The position numbers were made by a program, and so were the translations under genes. Under the pieces are notes generated by a model. That model did no database searches. It worked only from the letters and a program-made list of their open reading frames with translations, and was not told the DNA's origin. 64,000 bases of DNA from Pseudomonas koreensis (GTDB taxonomy: Bacteria > Pseudomonadota > Gammaproteobacteria > Pseudomonadales > Pseudomonadaceae), in contig NZ_JAAQYM010000002.1 in assembly GCF_012986595.1 (NCBI RefSeq), positions 868,001 through 932,000 on the forward strand. Direction: 5' to 3'. Below are positions 57,166 to 64,000 of the stretch, one piece after another. Numbering within the stretch: position 1 is the stretch's first letter; each line of letters begins with the position of its first letter.

Positions 57166-58413
57166 ATGGCTCGATTCAAATCCCTCTTCGATGATGACTG
57201 GCTCTGGAAACGCTATAGCGGTGGCGCTTCATGGGGCTCGTGGCCTGTGCCTGAAGCGCCGGAGCCGGTGTACATCGAAAAGGATGAATGGCCAACGCCC
57301 AAGCCCCGTCAAGATCTGGTGTTCGCCAAGTCCTGCACGGCGGGAAACTGGTGTCGAACCGACGCTGGCACGGTCCTCGAACCCGCCGCCAACTTCGGCA
57401 AGATCATGGTCGCCGGTGCCATGCTCTTGCCCTCTCCCAGCACTGCTGTAGCGACGGCGATTGGTGCCGATCTGGCCTTGGGGCGTTTGGCGGGCGGCGG
57501 GATTCTGCAACAACGCCTCAACTGGGCAGTTCGCGGTGCGGGTGGGCCGGCCAGCGTGTTCGTGCTCGGGATGCTGCCGACCCGAATGGGCGACGGCACG
57601 CTGCACACCGACGAACAGCTACGCCGCATGAGCCGCGCCACCACTCGCGTGCGCTTCCAGTTTCGGCGCGATGCCGAAGGGGTCATGCAGGTCTACGGCC
57701 TCCACACTGGCGCCTCGGGCGATGACTCGGTGCGCACCGTCCAAGTCGAGTGGAACCGCGACAAAACGGCGATGGAAGCCAAGCTCAACGGCATCACGAT
57801 TTTATGGACGCCGCAACGCGGCCCGCTCGGTTCTATGCCGCCGCTGGTCTATCCCGACCACGGCGAGCCACTGAACACGATCCTCGTGCACCCGATCGCC
57901 GAGAACACGGATAGCCAGATAGAAGGCCTGCCCGGCGAGGACATGACTGCCGAGGATTGTATTCTGGTGTTCCCGGCGGACACCGGGCTGAAGTCGCTGT
58001 ATGTGGTGTTTTCGAGGCCGGCCAGACTGACGCCGGGTACGGTAACGGGGATTGGCGAGGATGTTCCGGGGATATGGCTTGCTGGAGCGGGAACGGGGAT
58101 CGGTGCGCCGATTCCGACACGGATTGCGGACAGGCTTAGAGGGCGGGAGTTTTCAACCTTTGACGCCTTCAGAAAAGCGCTTTGGATCGAGGTTGTGAAT
58201 GATCCAGGTTTGCGCAGCCAATTCATCCCGGACAATATTGAGCGAATGCAGAATGGTAATGCGCCAAAAGCCCGCTACAGGGATTCCAATGGCTCAAAAG
58301 GCTCCTTTGAAATTCATCATGTCAATCCAGTCTCAAAGGGTGGCGAGGTTTATCACGTAGACAATTTACGGATCAATACGCCAAAAAACCACGCAGATAT
58401 TCATCGGAAATAA
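57166..58413 (+). CDS. S-type pyocin-like bacteriocin with colicin E-type HNH DNase
   Basis: The 415-residue protein has a short Trp-rich N-terminus (about 1-50), a Gly/Ala-rich hydrophobic stretch (about 78-115), a pyocin-S translocation-type domain (about 130-290) and a C-terminal DNase (about 312-415) very like colicin E9: APIPTRIADRLRGREFSTFD, then the HNH motif with His384, His385, Asn400, His409 and His413. S-type pyocins are usually 600-700 residues; here the N-terminal receptor-binding part is much reduced. GGGAG precedes the ATG at 57166; a frame start at 57100 lacks one. The last 230 bases are AT-richer than the rest. Its immunity gene follows at four bases. Confidence 0.9.
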   Translation: MARFKSLFDDDWLWKRYSGGASWGSWPVPEAPEPVYIEKDEWPTPKPRQDLVFAKSCTAGNWCRTDAGTVLEPAANFGKIMVAGAMLLPSPSTAVATAIGADLALGRLAGGGILQQRLNWAVRGAGGPASVFVLGMLPTRMGDGTLHTDEQLRRMSRATTRVRFQFRRDAEGVMQVYGLHTGASGDDSVRTVQVEWNRDKTAMEAKLNGITILWTPQRGPLGSMPPLVYPDHGEPLNTILVHPIAENTDSQIEGLPGEDMTAEDCILVFPADTGLKSLYVVFSRPARLTPGTVTGIGEDVPGIWLAGAGTGIGAPIPTRIADRLRGREFSTFDAFRKALWIEVVNDPGLRSQFIPDNIERMQNGNAPKARYRDSNGSKGSFEIHHVNPVSKGGEVYHVDNLRINTPKNHADIHRK

Positions 58414-58417
58414 TTCA

Positions 58418-58672
58418 ATGAAAAGCCGTCTTTCTGACTATACCGAAGCAGAGTTTCTAAGCTTTCTGCAAGAGATTAGAGCCGCCAACAAAAACGCTCC
58501 CGATGAAGTTCTCGACCCGCTGTTAAGCCACTTTTGCACCATCACCGGACATCCAGATGGAACGGATTTGATCTATTACCCAGAAGATGGGGCGGATAAT
58601 TCCAATGAAGGAATCATTGAAACCGTGAAAAGGTGGCGCGAGGCCAACGGACTGGCTGGCTTCAAGCAATAA
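58418..58672 (+). CDS. colicin E/pyocin DNase immunity protein (Im9-like)
   Basis: The 84-residue acidic protein matches the Im2/Im7/Im8/Im9 four-helix family: SDYTEAEFLSFLQEI at the N-terminus, DLIYYPEDGADNS (about 49-61) with the conserved YYP toxin-contact motif, and a C-terminal VKRWREANGLAGFKQ. It binds and blocks the DNase of the preceding gene in the producing cell. AT-rich like the toxin's nuclease end, so the two probably arrived together. Confidence 0.95.
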   Translation: MKSRLSDYTEAEFLSFLQEIRAANKNAPDEVLDPLLSHFCTITGHPDGTDLIYYPEDGADNSNEGIIETVKRWREANGLAGFKQ

Positions 58673-58721
58673 GCGCCCCACACCTCAAGAAAACCACCGA
58701 ACCTTTGGCGAGATGCCAAAC

Positions 58722-59825
58722 CTATTTTGCCGACAGAGCCACCACCCCCTTCGCCCAGATCTGCCGAGTGCGCAAACCAACCATCGCCCGCCAGTCCGGA
58801 TCGCCCGGATAAAACTGCTCCAGCAGATTCAACTTGATCGCCCGCCCCGTCGCATCCAGCGGATTGCCATGCAGATGCAGCCACTGGTCATCGCGCAAAT
58901 ATCGATGCACCTCCGGTCCCGGATACGTTCCACACTCGATCACGAACGGCATCAGTTGCACGCCTGGCAATGCATTGAGCAACGCCTGCGAGGTGTAGCC
59001 GGTGGCGGTCGCCGCGACACCGGTTTCGCTCAAAGTGTCGGCTCCGGTGTGCAGCGTGTAAAGCCATGGGCCGTAGATTGATTGGGCGTGCGCGAGTGCC
59101 GGATAAGACGCTTGGGTGATGGTCAGCAACATCGGATGGCCGTACTCGCCGGCGCCGGTGTGCAGGTCGAAGCACATCACGGTTTCAGCGCCTGCCAGGT
59201 GCTCGTCGATGATTTGATGCAAGGTGCGATTCGACCAGCTCGGCGCGCGGCCGCCGTAGAACAGACCATCGGGGTGACTGTGCTGACCGCCCTCGACTAT
59301 CGACATCACCGCCGGCCAGCCGTGTTCGGCAATCTGCGCATCGAGCAAGGCGTCGGCCCGCGCGCGCTCCGGACCGTTCAGATCGGTGCAGGCGTAAATC
59401 TCGTGCAAGGCTGCGTAAGCGCGGTTGTCCGGCAACGGCCCGGCGAAATCCAGATGATTGCGGTTGAGGTCGATGTTGTCTTCGTTGACCCGCCGCAGCC
59501 ACGCGGTGCCCCACGGATTGATCAGGTGCACCATCACCACCGCGACATCCTTGGGCAGCGAGCCCGGCACAAAGGTCTTCAGCCATTCGATCTGGCAATC
59601 CGAGCCGTAATAGCCCTCGACCCCGTGAGTGCCGCTGAGTGCGACCAGCCGCCGTTTGGCCTGCGGATCGCCGAGCACGGCGACATCGGTGCTCAGCGGT
59701 TCGCCAAAAGGGCCGCATCGCGGATGTGCGTACGAGGTGAGCGTGGCGCCGGCGGCCTGGGCGGCGGTGAGAAACTGCTCGCGTTGATTGCGGTAACTGG
59801 ATTCGGTGGGGAACTCGCTGTGCAT
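58722..59825 (-). CDS. DUF2817 (M14-like zinc carboxypeptidase fold) protein
   Basis: The 367-residue protein has the DUF2817 segments LVALSGTHGVEGYYGS (about 60-75), HLINPWGTAWLRRVNEDNID (about 99-118) and FDLHTGAGEYG (about 218-228), giving an M14-like metal site (His66, Glu69, His220 pattern) of a putative metallopeptidase or deacylase. No signal peptide, so cytoplasmic. Substrate unknown. Single gene whose upstream side abuts a type C REP pair. Confidence 0.87.
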   Translation of the reverse strand: MHSEFPTESSYRNQREQFLTAAQAAGATLTSYAHPRCGPFGEPLSTDVAVLGDPQAKRRLVALSGTHGVEGYYGSDCQIEWLKTFVPGSLPKDVAVVMVHLINPWGTAWLRRVNEDNIDLNRNHLDFAGPLPDNRAYAALHEIYACTDLNGPERARADALLDAQIAEHGWPAVMSIVEGGQHSHPDGLFYGGRAPSWSNRTLHQIIDEHLAGAETVMCFDLHTGAGEYGHPMLLTITQASYPALAHAQSIYGPWLYTLHTGADTLSETGVAATATGYTSQALLNALPGVQLMPFVIECGTYPGPEVHRYLRDDQWLHLHGNPLDATGRAIKLNLLEQFYPGDPDWRAMVGLRTRQIWAKGVVALSAK

Positions 59826-59849
59826 ATCAGTCTCTTGTTGATCTAGTCA

Positions 59850-59942
59850 TTGTAGGAGTGAGCCTGCTCGCGATAGCGCTCATCACATTCAACATCATTG
59901 CTGACTGACCCACCGCTATCGCGAGCAGGCTCACTCCTACAA
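59850..59942. repeat. REPIN-like REP pair, type C
   Basis: TGTAGGAGTGAGCCTGCTCG arm and complementary CGAGCAGGCTCACTCCTACA arm; lies in the DUF2817/ggt divergent region. Confidence 0.88.
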
Positions 59943-60087
59943 AGGACGTGTGCGGTCGGTCGATTGCGGTTGACCCTAGCGAACATCCGCCCCGAAAAGA
60001 AAGACAAAAATGCCCATCGGTTTGCGTCGCGACCGACCGGTCGATAAAGTCCGTCAGACCTTTCACCCCATGGACGGAGAGCACCAC

Positions 60088-61920
60088 GTGTTTCCAGCCC
60101 TGCCCCTGAGCCGCTTTCGCCTGCCTGCCCTGACGCTGATCATCAGCGCCCTGACCCTCACCGCGTGCAACGCCCCGCCCTCCTCGACCTTGCCGCTGGC
60201 CCCGGAAGCTGCGTCCGGTTATCGCACCGATCTGCAGACCCGTCATGCCAGCAAACACATGGCCGCTGCCGCCAATCCGCTGGCCGCCGAGGCCGGGCGC
60301 GAGATGCTGCGCAAGGGCGGCTCGGCCATCGACGCGGCGATCGCCATGCAGGCGGTGCTGACCTTGGTCGAACCCCAATCCTCCGGAATCGGCGGCGGCG
60401 CGATGATCGTGTTGTGGGACGGCAAACAGGTACGCACCTACGACGGCCGCGAAACCGCACCGGCGGGTGCCACCGAGAAACTGTTCCTGCAAGCCGACGG
60501 CCAACCGATGCCGTTCCCGCAGGCGCAGATCGGCGGGCGCTCGGTCGGTACACCGGGTGTGCTGCGTGCGCTGGAGCTGGCGCACCAACAACACGGTCGC
60601 CTGCCGTGGGCCACGCTGTTCGAGCCGGCGATCAAACTCGCCGAGCAGGGTTTTGCGATTTCCCCGCGCCTGCATTCGTTGCTGGAATCCGACCCGGTGA
60701 TCCGAAAGTCACCCGACATGGCCGCGTACTTCCTCAACCGCGACGGCAGCGTCAAAGCCGTGGGCACCCGCCTGCAAAACCCGGCGCTGGCCGCTGTGCT
60801 CAGGCGCATCGCCAACGAAGGTCCGGACGCGCTGTACAAAGGCCCGATCGCCGAAGAGATCGTCGCCAAGGTGCAAGGCCACAGCAACCCCGGCAGCCTG
60901 TCGTTGCAGGATCTGCAAGGCTACAAGGCCAAAGAACGCGCACCGCTGTGCACTGACTACAAACGCTGGCAGGTCTGCGGTATGCCGCCACCGTCGTCCG
61001 GCGGGATCGCCGTGGCGCAGATTCTCGGCACCTTGCAGGCCCTGGAAACCCGCGACCCGCGTCTGTCACTCACTCCGCTCAAACCGCTGAAAACCAACAA
61101 ACCGGCCGGCATCGAACCCGATCCCCAAGCGGTGCACCTGATCGCCGAAGCCGAACGCCTGGCTTATGCCGACCGCGCGCAATACGTCGCCGATACCGAT
61201 TTCGTCCCGGTGCCGGTCAAAGGCCTGGTCGACCCCGGCTATCTCGCCAGCCGCGCCAGCCTGATCGGTGAACGCAGCATGGGCAGCGCCAAGCCGGGCA
61301 CCCCGCCGGGCGTACAAGTGGCCTACGCCCCGGATCGCTCGCCGCTGCGCATCTCCACCTCGCAAGTGGTGGCAGTGGATGACATGGGCGGCGCGGTGTC
61401 GATGACCACCACCATCGAAGCGGCGTTCGGCTCGCATCTGATGGTGCAAGGCTTCCTGCTGAACAATCAGATGACCGACTTCTCGTTCATTCCCGAAGAG
61501 AACGGGCAGAAAGTCGCCAACCGCGTCGAACCCGGCAAACGCCCACGCTCGTCGATGGCGCCAACCCTGATCTTCGATCGCCACAGCGGCGAATTCCTCG
61601 CCAGCGTCGGCTCACCGGGCGGCTCGCAGATCATCGAATACGTGGCCAAGACCACCGTCGGCCTGCTCGACTGGAACCTCGACCCGCAAAGCGCCATCAG
61701 CCTGCCCAACTTCGGCAGCCGCAACGGCCCGACCGAACTGGAACAAGGCCAGTTCAGCCCGGCGCTGATTCAGGCGCTGAAGGACAAAGGTCACACGGTG
61801 AATGAAATCGACATGACCAGCGGCACCCAGGCCATCGTGCGGGTCAAGGATGCACAAGGGAAAGCGTCGTTGACGGGTGGTGCGGATCCACGACGTGAAG
61901 GGGAAGCGTTGGGGGATTGA
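60088..61920 (+). CDS. ggt: gamma-glutamyltransferase (lipoprotein form)
   Basis: The 610-residue Ntn-hydrolase transfers or hydrolyses gamma-glutamyl groups of glutathione in the periplasm. It has a lipoprotein signal ending LTLTAC, the substrate-binding SSGIGGGAM segment (about 100-108), and the autocleavage/nucleophile Thr424 (ISTSQVVAVDD) at the start of the small subunit, then GSPGGSQI (about 508-515). The GTG at 60088 is chosen because GGAGAG precedes it by six bases and the signal begins there; ATGs at 60010 and 60070 lack ribosome sites. Confidence 0.93.
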   Translation: MFPALPLSRFRLPALTLIISALTLTACNAPPSSTLPLAPEAASGYRTDLQTRHASKHMAAAANPLAAEAGREMLRKGGSAIDAAIAMQAVLTLVEPQSSGIGGGAMIVLWDGKQVRTYDGRETAPAGATEKLFLQADGQPMPFPQAQIGGRSVGTPGVLRALELAHQQHGRLPWATLFEPAIKLAEQGFAISPRLHSLLESDPVIRKSPDMAAYFLNRDGSVKAVGTRLQNPALAAVLRRIANEGPDALYKGPIAEEIVAKVQGHSNPGSLSLQDLQGYKAKERAPLCTDYKRWQVCGMPPPSSGGIAVAQILGTLQALETRDPRLSLTPLKPLKTNKPAGIEPDPQAVHLIAEAERLAYADRAQYVADTDFVPVPVKGLVDPGYLASRASLIGERSMGSAKPGTPPGVQVAYAPDRSPLRISTSQVVAVDDMGGAVSMTTTIEAAFGSHLMVQGFLLNNQMTDFSFIPEENGQKVANRVEPGKRPRSSMAPTLIFDRHSGEFLASVGSPGGSQIIEYVAKTTVGLLDWNLDPQSAISLPNFGSRNGPTELEQGQFSPALIQALKDKGHTVNEIDMTSGTQAIVRVKDAQGKASLTGGADPRREGEALGD

Positions 61921-61929
61921 GGCGACAAG

Positions 61930-62151
61930 ATGCGAAGAAAAGGCTTGCCGCAAGGCAGGCCGGTGTACGACACAGAATCCCTATTGGCCAATGCCAGCGA
62001 AACCCTCGGCTCGGTCACCGAGATGCTAAACAACTTCGCCGCCGTACTGGACACCTCGCACCGCAAGACCGCACTGGGTATTGCGCAAATCGTCATGTTG
62101 AGCGAGCTGGCGGTGAATCAGGCGCTGGATAACGTTCTGCCCAACGCGTAG
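61930..62151 (+). CDS. DUF6124-like protein, N-terminally short
   Basis: The 73-residue protein has the C-terminal core of DUF6124 proteins (DTESLLANASETLGSVTEML ... LSELAVNQALDNVLP) but lacks the usual 40-50-residue N-terminal part; such proteins are about 110-120 residues in pseudomonads (from memory). It starts nine bases after the ggt stop. It is either a shortened member or a truncated copy whose 5' end was lost next to ggt. Function of the family is unknown. Confidence 0.7.
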   Translation: MRRKGLPQGRPVYDTESLLANASETLGSVTEMLNNFAAVLDTSHRKTALGIAQIVMLSELAVNQALDNVLPNA

Positions 62152-62163
62152 TTACTGCCGCGC

Positions 62164-62203
62164 ATAAAAAATCCGATGCCCGTACAGGCATCGGATTTTT
62201 ATT
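62164..62203. terminator. terminator after the DUF6124-like gene
   Basis: AAAAAATCCGATGCC and GGCATCGGATTTTT arms around CGTACA, 12 bases past the stop; an A-run and T-run make it work on both strands. Confidence 0.92.
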
Positions 62204-62242
62204 GATTGGGTCAAAGGTCAAACATGAACGCAAAGCTATTAT

Positions 62243-62842
62243 TCAAACCGCTAGCGTCTTGCCAACCACCGCCTCGCCAATCGTCAGGAAATGCCCGCCC
62301 GCCACATGGTGCAACGTGCGCAAACCGTCATGCCCTTCGAAATGCCAACGCCCGTCACTGAACACGCGCTCATCGGCGTGGGCGGCGATGACTTCGGCGA
62401 GGAACAGGTCGTACTGCTCGTGATTGCGCGGCTCCGGCAGCAAGCGGCATTCGAGCCAGGCGACGCAGCCTTCGAGCAGCGGCGCTTCGACTGTTTCGCC
62501 GGCGAAGGTTTGCAGGCCGTAAGCCTGAAACTTGTCATGCCCCTGATTCTGCTGGATCTCCAGCCCCGACGTGTTGCCGACGGTTTGCACGATGTCGGCC
62601 TGATTGGCGCACGGCACGTTGAGCACGAAGGTGCCCGAGGCTTCGAGCAACTGCCGGGTCCAGGTGGACTTGTCGAGAACCACCGCGACTTTCGGCGGTT
62701 CGAAATCCAGCGGCATCGCCCAGGCGGCAGCCATGATGTTGCGCTGGCCGTCATGGGCGGCGCTGACCAGCACGGTCGGCCCGTGATTGAGCAGACGGTA
62801 GGCTTTGTTCAAGGGAACCGGGTGGCGGTGGGAAGCGCTCAT
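62243..62842 (-). CDS. flavin reductase family protein
   Basis: The 199-residue protein has the split-barrel FMN-binding fold of flavin-reductase-like domains: GPTVLVSAAHDGQRNIMAAAW (about 21-41), PKVAVVLDKSTWTRQLLEAS (about 49-68) and HFLTIGEAVVG at the C-terminus. It likely binds FMN and reduces it or a substrate with NAD(P)H in the cytoplasm. Met at 62842 is used; a 15-residue upstream extension lacks a ribosome site. Single gene, convergent with the DUF6124-like gene. Confidence 0.88.
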   Translation of the reverse strand: MSASHRHPVPLNKAYRLLNHGPTVLVSAAHDGQRNIMAAAWAMPLDFEPPKVAVVLDKSTWTRQLLEASGTFVLNVPCANQADIVQTVGNTSGLEIQQNQGHDKFQAYGLQTFAGETVEAPLLEGCVAWLECRLLPEPRNHEQYDLFLAEVIAAHADERVFSDGRWHFEGHDGLRTLHHVAGGHFLTIGEAVVGKTLAV

Positions 62843-62910
62843 GGGGATCTGCTCCGGGGGAAAAGGAGCCGATTGTAGCGCCAGCACCGAAAGATCTGCT
62901 GGTGAAAAAC

Positions 62911-63005
62911 TGTAGGCGCTGCGACCTTTTGATTCTGGCTCTGATGCTTGAATTCAGATCAAAATCAAAAGATCGCAGCCTCGTTTCACTCGACAGCTCC
63001 TACAG
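62911..63005. repeat. REP pair, type A variant
   Basis: The right arm (62971-63005) has the rare core CCTCGTTTCACTCGACAGC, identical to the variant arm at 9139-9176 on the other strand. The left arm TGTAGGCGCTGCGACCTTTT is shortened. Confidence 0.8.
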
Positions 63006-63020
63006 GGATCTGCGTGTAAA

Positions 63021-64000
63021 TCAGTTGGAGAGTTGGTTGGCAAACTGGCCGACTGCATCCACCACTTTCTGCGCGCCGTCCTGAATCTCGACGATCACCG
63101 TGCCCGCCTCTGCCGCCAGCGCCAGGCCTTGCTCGGCCTGCAGCTTGCCGTCGGTCATGAGGGCCACAGCATTGCGGGCCATTTCCTGGTTCTGCCGCAC
63201 CACGGTGACGATCTCTTCGGTCGCCTGGCTGGTGCGCGACGCCAGTTGCCGCACTTCGTCGGCCACCACTGCAAAGCCTCGACCCTGCTCGCCGGCGCGG
63301 GCCGCTTCGATGGCAGCGTTGAGCGCCAGCAGGTTGGTCTGTTCGGCAATGCCGCTGATGGTCTTGACGATGGTGCCGATCACCTGCGACTGCTCGTTCA
63401 GCGCCTCAATGCCTTCACCGGCAGCCTGCATGTGTCGCGACAGATCGCGCATCACATTCACCGCTTCAGTCACCACGGTGGTGCCGCGCTGGGCGGTGCT
63501 GTCGGTTTGCTGCGAAGTGCTGTAGGCGATGCTGGCCGCGTCGGCTACCGCTTGTTCGCGATTGACCTGATCGGTAATGACTGTGGCGAATTTCACCACT
63601 TTGTACAGTTTGTTGTTGGCATCAAGCACCGGGTTGTAGGACGCCTCCAGCCACACCGTACGGCCATGGCTGTCGACCCGCTTGAAGCGCTCAGCCACAA
63701 ACTCGCCGTTGTTCAGGCGACGCCAGAAATTCTGGTACTCGGCGCTGTTGTACTCATCAGGCGTGCAGAACATCCGGTGATGCTTGCCCTTGATCTGCGC
63801 CAGGCTGTAACCCATGCCACTGAGGAAGCGCTCGTTGGCGTTGAGCACGTTGCCGTTGAGGTCGAACTCGATCACCGCGGTGGAGCGCACCAGCGCACCA
63901 ATCAGGTTTTCGTGCTCGCGGGAGGCTTCGATGGTGCGGGTCAGGTCGCTGGAGAAAATCGAGAAATGCTTGATCCGCCCGTCCGAAGAACGCACCGGTT
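63021..64000 (-). CDS. PAS-domain soluble chemoreceptor (BdlA/Aer-like), 5' end outside window
   Basis: The frame runs open to the right edge, so only the C-terminal 326 or so residues are visible: the end of one PAS domain (about the first 20 residues), a second full PAS domain ([20 protein letters not shown] ... [13 protein letters not shown]) and a shortened MCP signalling coil with the hairpin tip [20 protein letters not shown] and no transmembrane helix. This tandem-PAS plus MCP plan is that of BdlA and related biofilm-dispersal or energy-taxis receptors. The start codon is not in the window. Confidence 0.88.
   Translation of the reverse strand, partial: PVRSSDGRIKHFSIFSSDLTRTIEASREHENLIGALVRSTAVIEFDLNGNVLNANERFLSGMGYSLAQIKGKHHRMFCTPDEYNSAEYQNFWRRLNNGEFVAERFKRVDSHGRTVWLEASYNPVLDANNKLYKVVKFATVITDQVNREQAVADAASIAYSTSQQTDSTAQRGTTVVTEAVNVMRDLSRHMQAAGEGIEALNEQSQVIGTIVKTISGIAEQTNLLALNAAIEAARAGEQGRGFAVVADEVRQLASRTSQATEEIVTVVRQNQEMARNAVALMTDGKLQAEQGLALAAEAGTVIVEIQDGAQKVVDAVGQFANQLSN

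Noticed and set aside
56632..58680. Integrated island at tRNA-Met carrying the bacteriocin
   Set aside because: No integrase and no repeat of the tRNA 3' end downstream were found; simple local exchange explains the data as well.

Overview
This window is ordinary chromosomal DNA of a Pseudomonas, most likely of the P. fluorescens complex. The evidence is high G+C with strong codon bias, a gene order that (from memory) follows the P. aeruginosa PAO1 block hprA-rsmC ... mqo ... upp-uraA-hemH ... murI-moeB-prmC-prfA-hemA / lbcA-lolB-ispE-tRNA-prs-rplY-pth-ychF, and many paired REP (REPIN-like) elements of the three types typical of fluorescent pseudomonads. No insertion sequence, prophage, CRISPR array or rRNA gene was seen.

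Layout. 1-6950: a MalT-like LuxR regulator cut by the left edge, a DUF1302/DUF1329 outer-envelope pair and an acyl-CoA ligase. 7095-13000: an MFS permease with a divergent AraC regulator, a LysE exporter, hprA, rsmC, and a TMEM165/GDT1-type manganese exporter behind a yybP-ykoY Mn2+ riboswitch. 13186-20590: an M48 lipoprotein protease, a chemoreceptor, an SRAP protein with changed active-site residues, small conserved proteins, an acyltransferase and a YajG lipoprotein. 21736-27505: mqo, PA4642-like genes, wbuC, hpt, upp-uraA. 27658-39890: hemH and a TIGR01777 oxidoreductase, divergent from a long photo-oxidative-stress cluster. 40020-45380: pagL and the leftward operon hemA-prfA-prmC-moeB-murI. 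45697-52617: the rightward housekeeping run lbcA-lolB-ispE-tRNA-Gln-prs-rplY-pth-ychF. 52798-64000: accessory DNA with an Fsr-like exporter, chemoreceptors, tRNA-Met, a compact DNase bacteriocin with its immunity gene, a DUF2817 protein, a lipoprotein gamma-glutamyltransferase, a flavin reductase and a PAS chemoreceptor cut by the right edge.

The most coherent accessory system is the cluster at 28697-39531. A renalase-type flavoenzyme and a Trp-rich small protein form one unit. A TudS-YbgA fusion, a class II LitR (CarH-like MerR without an evident cobalamin site), a DNA photolyase, an NTF2-like protein, an SDR, an amine-oxidase-type flavoprotein, DUF1365, a cyclopropane/UfaM-type methyltransferase and DUF2878 form a second, tightly overlapping unit. 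Both promoters carry TTATAC/TTGTACA boxes in direct repeat with an 18-bp period, which suggests one repressor controls both. Related light-induced LitR regulons are known in P. putida, so the idea is not wholly new; the operator geometry, the renalase arm and the hemH side facing it are the parts worth testing.

Other points for a second look are the Mn2+ riboswitch whose closing helix contains the Shine-Dalgarno sequence, the SRAP protein lacking two conserved active-site residues, the 415-residue colicin-E-type bacteriocin with an abrupt composition change at its nuclease domain, perfect palindromes upstream of upp and of the riboswitch, and a truncated DUF6124 gene.
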